A stretch of 64,000 nt of DNA, from contig NZ_LMUF01000052.1 in assembly GCF_009766085.1 (NCBI RefSeq), positions 2,545 through 66,544 of the forward strand, given 5' to 3'. The stretch is from Burkholderia sp. S171 (lineage in GTDB: Bacteria > Pseudomonadota > Gammaproteobacteria > Burkholderiales > Burkholderiaceae). Below are positions 59,656 to 64,000 of the stretch, in pieces (position 1 is the stretch's first letter; each line of letters opens with the position of its first letter). A program made the translations under genes and the position numbers. The notes under the pieces are model-generated. The model ran no database searches and was not told the origin of the DNA. It saw only the letters and a program-made list of their open reading frames with translations.

Positions 59656-62600
59656 ATGTGGATTGTCAGACTGGCCCTGCGCAGGCCTTACACCTTCATC
59701 GTGCTCGCGATCCTGCTCTTCCTGATCGGACCGATCGCCATCATGCGTACACCTACGGATATTTTCCCGAATATTAATATCCCGGTGGTAAGCATTGTCT
59801 GGTCGTATAACGGATTCTCCGCGGAAGACATGGCGCACCGGATCACGTCGAACTATGAACGCGCGCTGACTTCGGATGTTGAAGATATCGAACATATTGA
59901 ATCGCAGTCGCTCAATGGCGTCTCGGTCATCAAGATATTTTTTCATCCCGGCGCCGACATCAACCGCGCCATCGCCGAAGCCGGCTCGAATTCCGAATCC
60001 ATCCTGCGCGTGCTGCCGCCGGGCACGTTGCCGCCAAACATCATTACGTACAACGCGTCGACGGTCCCTATCCTGCAACTGGGGTTGTCAAGCAATACGC
60101 TGCCTGAGCAAACGCTCTACGACCTTGGCAACAGCTTTATTCGCACACAGCTTGCCACGGTACAGGGTGCCGCCGTCCCGTTGCCCTTCGGCGGCAAGAT
60201 CCGCCAGATCATGATCGATATCGATCCGCGTGCGCTGCAGGCCAAAGGCTTGTCGCCCAGCGACGTGGTCAATGCCGTCAATGCGCAAAATTTGATCCTG
60301 CCGGGTGGCACGGCCAAGATCGGCGCACTTGAATACAACGTGCAGATGAACGGCAGCACGGACAGCGTCGCGGCGCTCAACAACCTGCCGATCAAAACCG
60401 TCAAAGGCGGCGTGGTGTATGTACGGGACGTCGCGCAGGTGCGTGACGGGTATGCGCCGCAGACCAATATCGTGCGCAGCGACGGCAAGCGTGCTGCACT
60501 GCTTACGGTGGAAAAGACCGGCAGCACCTCGACGCTGACGATCATCGGGCAGATCAAGTCCATGTTGCCAAAGATCGCGGCGGGACTGCCGCAGTCGCTG
60601 CACATCACGGCACTTTCCGATCAGTCGGTATTCGTCAAGTCGGCCGTGACCGGCGTCGTGCGGGAGGCGGTAATCGCGGCATGCCTGACCGCGTTGATGA
60701 TCCTGCTGTTTCTCGGCAGTTGGCGCGCAACGCTGATCATTGCCGTCACCATTCCGCTTTCGGTACTGACCTCGCTGATCGCGCTGTCCGCGCTCGGCCA
60801 AACCATCAACATCATGACACTCGGAGGACTGGCGCTGGCGGTCGGGATCCTGGTCGACGATGCAACCGTTGCTATCGAAAATATCACGCACCATCTGGAA
60901 CGAGGGGCGCTTCTACACGACGCCATTCTCAACGGATCGGGCGAAATCGCGGTCCCGACCTTCGTTTCAACGCTCGCTATCTGCATTGTGTTCGTGCCGA
61001 TGTTCCTGCTCTCAGGGGTAGCCCGTTATCTGTTTGTGCCGCTGGCTGAAGCGGTTGTGTTCGCAATGTGCGCGTCCTACTTTTTCTCGCGCACGCTGAT
61101 TCCAACCCTCGCGATGTATCTCATGAAGATGCCGTCGAAAGACGGTAAGCCGGCACGCGGTCCGTTCGCTTTCCTGAAGCGATTCCAGGCCGGGTTCGAA
61201 CATCGCTTCGAAAAATTTCGGCACGGCTATAAGGCGACACTCAGCCGCGCCATTGAAAATCGCCGCCGATTTCTGCTGGTGTTCATGCTGCTCTGCGTAG
61301 GGTCATTCGCGCTCGTGCCCTTCATGGGTCGCGACTTTTTTCCCGCTGTCGATACCGGCGAGATCCGCCTGCACATGCGTGCCCCCACCGGCACCCGGAT
61401 TGAGCAAACCGCGCGTCTCGCGGACGAAGTTGAAGCGAAGATTCGCACAGTCATTCCGAAGTCGGACGAGGCCGCGTTGCTCGACAACATCGGTGTACCG
61501 GTGAGCGGTATCAACCTGACCTATGACTCGTCGGCGCCGGTCGGATCGGGAGACGCGGACATCATGATCACGTTGAAGAAAGGGCACGCACCGACGGCCG
61601 ACTACGTCGCGAAATTGCGCAACGTACTGACCGCGTCGTTCCCCGGCACCACGTTCGCGTTCCTCCCGGCGGATATCGTCAGCCAGATCCTTAACTTCGG
61701 CCTCCCTGCGCCGATCGACATTCAGATCGTCGGCAACAAGCTCGATCAGAACCGCGTAGTAGCGAACAACTTGCTGGCGAAGCTGAGAACGGTGCGTGGT
61801 CTGGTCGATGCCCGTATTCAGCAACCCGGCGACGAACCTGCGATCAACGTCAACGTAGACCGGACCAAGGCGATGCAAGCCGGCCTTACGCAACGCGATG
61901 TCGCGCAGAACCTGTTGATCGCACTGTCGGGCAGCTCGCAGACCACACCGAACTTCTGGCTCGATCCGAAGAACGGCGTGAGTTATCCGTTGATGACCGA
62001 AGTGCCGCAATATGACATTCATTCGCTGCAGACGCTGGCGAACGTACCGCTGACGAAGGACGCGACCTCTTCGTCGCCGCAAAGCCTGTTGGGTTCATTA
62101 GGCACGATGTCACGTGGCACGCAGCAAGCCGTGGTCTCGCACTACAACGTGCAGCCCGTGCTCGATATCTTCGCTTCAGCACAAGGACGCGATCTCGGCG
62201 GGGTGGCCTCGGGCGTGACCCGGCTCGTGGACCAAGCGCAGGCGCGGTTACCCGCCGGCTCGTCGATCGTCATCCGCGGCCAGGTGCAGTCGATGAACGA
62301 ATCGTTTAGCGGCCTTGGGCTGGGACTCGTATTCGCCATCGCACTCGTCTACCTGCTGATGGTCGTGAACTTCCAGTCGTGGATCGACCCGCTGATCATC
62401 ATCAGCGGCTTGCCTGCGTCGCTGGCGGGTATCGCGTGGATGCTCTTCGCCACCCACACCACGCTCAGCGTTCCCGCGCTCACGGGCACCATCCTGTGCA
62501 TCGGCATTGCAACGGCTAACAGCATTCTTGTTATCAACACGGCGCGAGAGATGTTGCAAGGCGGCGCCGCGCCGCTGACCGCTGCCCTTGAAGCCGGCTT

Positions 62601-62847
62601 CAACCGCTTCCGGCCTGTGCTGATGACCGCGCTCGCGATGCTGATCGGCATGTTGCCGATGGCGCTCGGCCTGGGTGACGGCGGTGAACAGAATGCACCG
62701 CTTGGGCGTGCCGTGATCGGCGGCCTGGCGATCGGCACGGTCTCCACGCTTCTTTTTGTCCCGGTCGTATTCGGCATGGTCCACGCGTGGATCGAAAAGC
62801 GTCGCTTGAAGAAAGCGGCGGCGCAAGCCACCCCGGCCGTTCAGTGA
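59656..62847 (+). CDS. RND efflux pump permease (HAE-1/MdtB-like)
   Basis: The 1063-residue protein has the RND plan: a first helix (IVRLALRRPYTFIVLAILL) followed by RTPTDIFPNINIPVVSIVW, then two large periplasmic loops and two sets of six helices. GLALAVGILVDDATVAIEN carries the two aspartates of the proton relay in helix 4. FMGRDFFPAVDTGEIRLHM marks the start of the second half. It should export hydrophobic drugs or other compounds with proton import. The start at 59656 fits the usual N terminus; the frame is open upstream to 59518. The adaptor gene follows after 23 bases. Confidence 0.92.
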   Translation: MWIVRLALRRPYTFIVLAILLFLIGPIAIMRTPTDIFPNINIPVVSIVWSYNGFSAEDMAHRITSNYERALTSDVEDIEHIESQSLNGVSVIKIFFHPGADINRAIAEAGSNSESILRVLPPGTLPPNIITYNASTVPILQLGLSSNTLPEQTLYDLGNSFIRTQLATVQGAAVPLPFGGKIRQIMIDIDPRALQAKGLSPSDVVNAVNAQNLILPGGTAKIGALEYNVQMNGSTDSVAALNNLPIKTVKGGVVYVRDVAQVRDGYAPQTNIVRSDGKRAALLTVEKTGSTSTLTIIGQIKSMLPKIAAGLPQSLHITALSDQSVFVKSAVTGVVREAVIAACLTALMILLFLGSWRATLIIAVTIPLSVLTSLIALSALGQTINIMTLGGLALAVGILVDDATVAIENITHHLERGALLHDAILNGSGEIAVPTFVSTLAICIVFVPMFLLSGVARYLFVPLAEAVVFAMCASYFFSRTLIPTLAMYLMKMPSKDGKPARGPFAFLKRFQAGFEHRFEKFRHGYKATLSRAIENRRRFLLVFMLLCVGSFALVPFMGRDFFPAVDTGEIRLHMRAPTGTRIEQTARLADEVEAKIRTVIPKSDEAALLDNIGVPVSGINLTYDSSAPVGSGDADIMITLKKGHAPTADYVAKLRNVLTASFPGTTFAFLPADIVSQILNFGLPAPIDIQIVGNKLDQNRVVANNLLAKLRTVRGLVDARIQQPGDEPAINVNVDRTKAMQAGLTQRDVAQNLLIALSGSSQTTPNFWLDPKNGVSYPLMTEVPQYDIHSLQTLANVPLTKDATSSSPQSLLGSLGTMSRGTQQAVVSHYNVQPVLDIFASAQGRDLGGVASGVTRLVDQAQARLPAGSSIVIRGQVQSMNESFSGLGLGLVFAIALVYLLMVVNFQSWIDPLIIISGLPASLAGIAWMLFATHTTLSVPALTGTILCIGIATANSILVINTAREMLQGGAAPLTAALEAGFNRFRPVLMTALAMLIGMLPMALGLGDGGEQNAPLGRAVIGGLAIGTVSTLLFVPVVFGMVHAWIEKRRLKKAAAQATPAVQ

Positions 62848-62870
62848 CTGCCTTTAAACGAGCATAGACC

Positions 62871-64000
62871 ATGAACCATCACAACGACATGCACAAACCA
62901 CGGGCGTCGGCCGGTGAGACGCCAGCCAAGCCTGCTGCTGAGTCTGCCACCCGGCGACGCTTCATGATGCCTCTGGCATTCGGCGCTATTGCTGCCGCGT
63001 TGCTCGTGATCGGCATTGTTCCGAGACTGCACGCCAGCACCGCGCTGACCTCGCAAGCCGCTGCGCAACACGCGCTCAGTGTTTCGGTCATCAAGCCGCG
63101 CAGTGCCCCCGCCGTCCAGGAGCTCCTGCTGCCCGGCTCGGTGATGCCCTACGCCGATGCATCGATCTACGCCCGCACAAGCGGCTATCTCGAGCACTGG
63201 TACGCCGACATTGGCGCCAGGGTGAAGACAGGGCAAACGCTGGCCCTCATCCAGACACCGGAGCTCGATGCACAGCTTCGCCAGGCTCGCGCCGACGAAG
63301 CAACGGCACAAGCCAATTTCAACTATGCCAATGTCAGCGCGCAACGCTGGCAGGACATGCTGAAGACACAGTCGGTCTCGCAACAGGACACCGACACCAA
63401 GGTCAGCGACATGCAGGCGAAACGGGCCATGCTGCAGTCCGCCCAAGCCAATGTGCAACGCCTGTCCGAGCTTGTGTCGTACGAAAAGGTAAGCGCGCCC
63501 TTCGACGGCGTGGTGACAGCGCGCAACGTGGACGTAGGCGCGCTGGTCACGGCGGGCGGTTCGCCGGGTCTGTCCGCCATGCCCGGTGAACTCTTTCATG
63601 TGGAGCAGACGGATACGTTGCGAGTGTTCGTCGATGTGCCGCAAAACGATGCGCCTTACGTCACGCCAGGCACCGAGGTTTATCTGAGTGTGCAGCAATA
63701 CGCAGGCAGGCGTTTCGCCGCGAACGTCGCGCGCAATGCCGGTGCGATCGATCCGGTCAGCCGCACGCTGCACGTGGAAGTGGATGTCGACAACCGCGAC
63801 GGAGCGCTGATGCCCGGGGCCTATGCACAGGTACATCTGGCGCTGCAGAACGCCAGCCCCGCACTCGACTTGCCCGTGAGCGCGCTCCTGTTCAGACCCA
63901 ATGGCGTGACCATTGCGGTTGTCGACAGTGCGGGTAAAACCGCCCTCAAGACCGTGACCGTCGGACGGGATTTCGGCACCCACGTAGAAGTCACGACCGG
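62871..64000 (+). CDS. RND efflux periplasmic adaptor (HlyD/MFP family), runs off window
   Basis: The frame from ATG 62871 is open to the window end (376 codons so far). A membrane anchor (RRFMMPLAFGAIAAALLVIG) is followed by the lipoyl half YADASIYARTSGYLEHWYA, a coiled-coil hairpin (ARADEATAQANFNYANVSA to LQSAQANVQRLSELVSYEK) and VSAPFDGVVTARNVDVGAL. The beta-barrel portion (TEVYLSVQQYAGRRFAANV, then VARNAGAIDPVSRTLHVEV) is also seen. It should link the permease to an outer membrane channel, which is probably encoded downstream. A long antisense frame at this place is a shadow. Confidence 0.92.
   Translation, partial: MNHHNDMHKPRASAGETPAKPAAESATRRRFMMPLAFGAIAAALLVIGIVPRLHASTALTSQAAAQHALSVSVIKPRSAPAVQELLLPGSVMPYADASIYARTSGYLEHWYADIGARVKTGQTLALIQTPELDAQLRQARADEATAQANFNYANVSAQRWQDMLKTQSVSQQDTDTKVSDMQAKRAMLQSAQANVQRLSELVSYEKVSAPFDGVVTARNVDVGALVTAGGSPGLSAMPGELFHVEQTDTLRVFVDVPQNDAPYVTPGTEVYLSVQQYAGRRFAANVARNAGAIDPVSRTLHVEVDVDNRDGALMPGAYAQVHLALQNASPALDLPVSALLFRPNGVTIAVVDSAGKTALKTVTVGRDFGTHVEVTT

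Noticed and set aside
62841..63983. 380-codon frame on the minus strand
   Set aside because: It is antisense to the clear HlyD-type adaptor gene. Its product is His/Arg-rich without a domain, as expected for a shadow frame in GC-rich DNA.

Overview
The window looks like chromosomal DNA of a Burkholderiaceae bacterium, most likely Paraburkholderia or Caballeronia. The reasons are the GC-rich coding sequence, a Burkholderia-type trimeric porin, DUF4148, DUF4410 and DUF6726-like small proteins, three aromatic-acid (AAHS) transporters, a glpK-glpF pair and a vgrG-borne lipase module. Species cannot be named from the sequence alone. No rRNA, tRNA or CRISPR array was seen.

Layout. 1-520 is a noncoding element with long imperfect inverted ends. 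833-8408 (minus strand) holds an acyltransferase and then a benzoylformate/benzaldehyde set: decarboxylase, aldehyde dehydrogenase, transporter and porin. 8606-10502 is a hipBA toxin-antitoxin operon with visible promoter and operators. 10697-15121 is mixed: a reductase lacking its ferredoxin domain, a urea transporter, a LysR regulator, a VOC protein and a lipoprotein. 15474-22693 is an uncharacterised minus-strand catabolic operon: aldolase, amidohydrolase, unknown protein, AAHS transporter, EPTP-like beta-propeller and lipoprotein esterase. A divergent LysR gene sits at its head.

23743-35797 is an accessory stretch of small secreted proteins and lipoproteins, an orphan flhC without flhD, an orphan flgH, an HD-GYP protein and a new-looking pair of small paralogous proteins. 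A TTG-started 48-residue lipoprotein is translationally coupled to one of the pair. Two intergenic regions here share an 89-nt gapless element with a GTAAG-N5-GTAAG direct repeat. The same repeat recurs in front of the RND pump at 59656.

36112-49696 is more ordinary: NfeD protease plus slipin, ClC channel, a 29-codon ORF followed by a strong terminator, AAHS transporter, Tat-exported NHL propeller, DUF899 protein, Bcr-type efflux and glpKF. A 19-bp hairpin and seven copies of a 12-bp repeat follow glpF. 49980-57675 (minus) is a type VI secretion vgrG island: VgrG, DUF4123 adaptor, DUF3304 immunity lipoprotein, a decayed second effector/adaptor copy, a second immunity lipoprotein, a full-length Tle1-type lipase and a membrane protein. 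It preserves the record of a module duplication followed by deletion. 57884-58898 is a Cys-rich unknown gene and a degraded IS5-type transposase. 59073-64000 is a DUF4148 gene diverging from an RND efflux operon that runs off the window.
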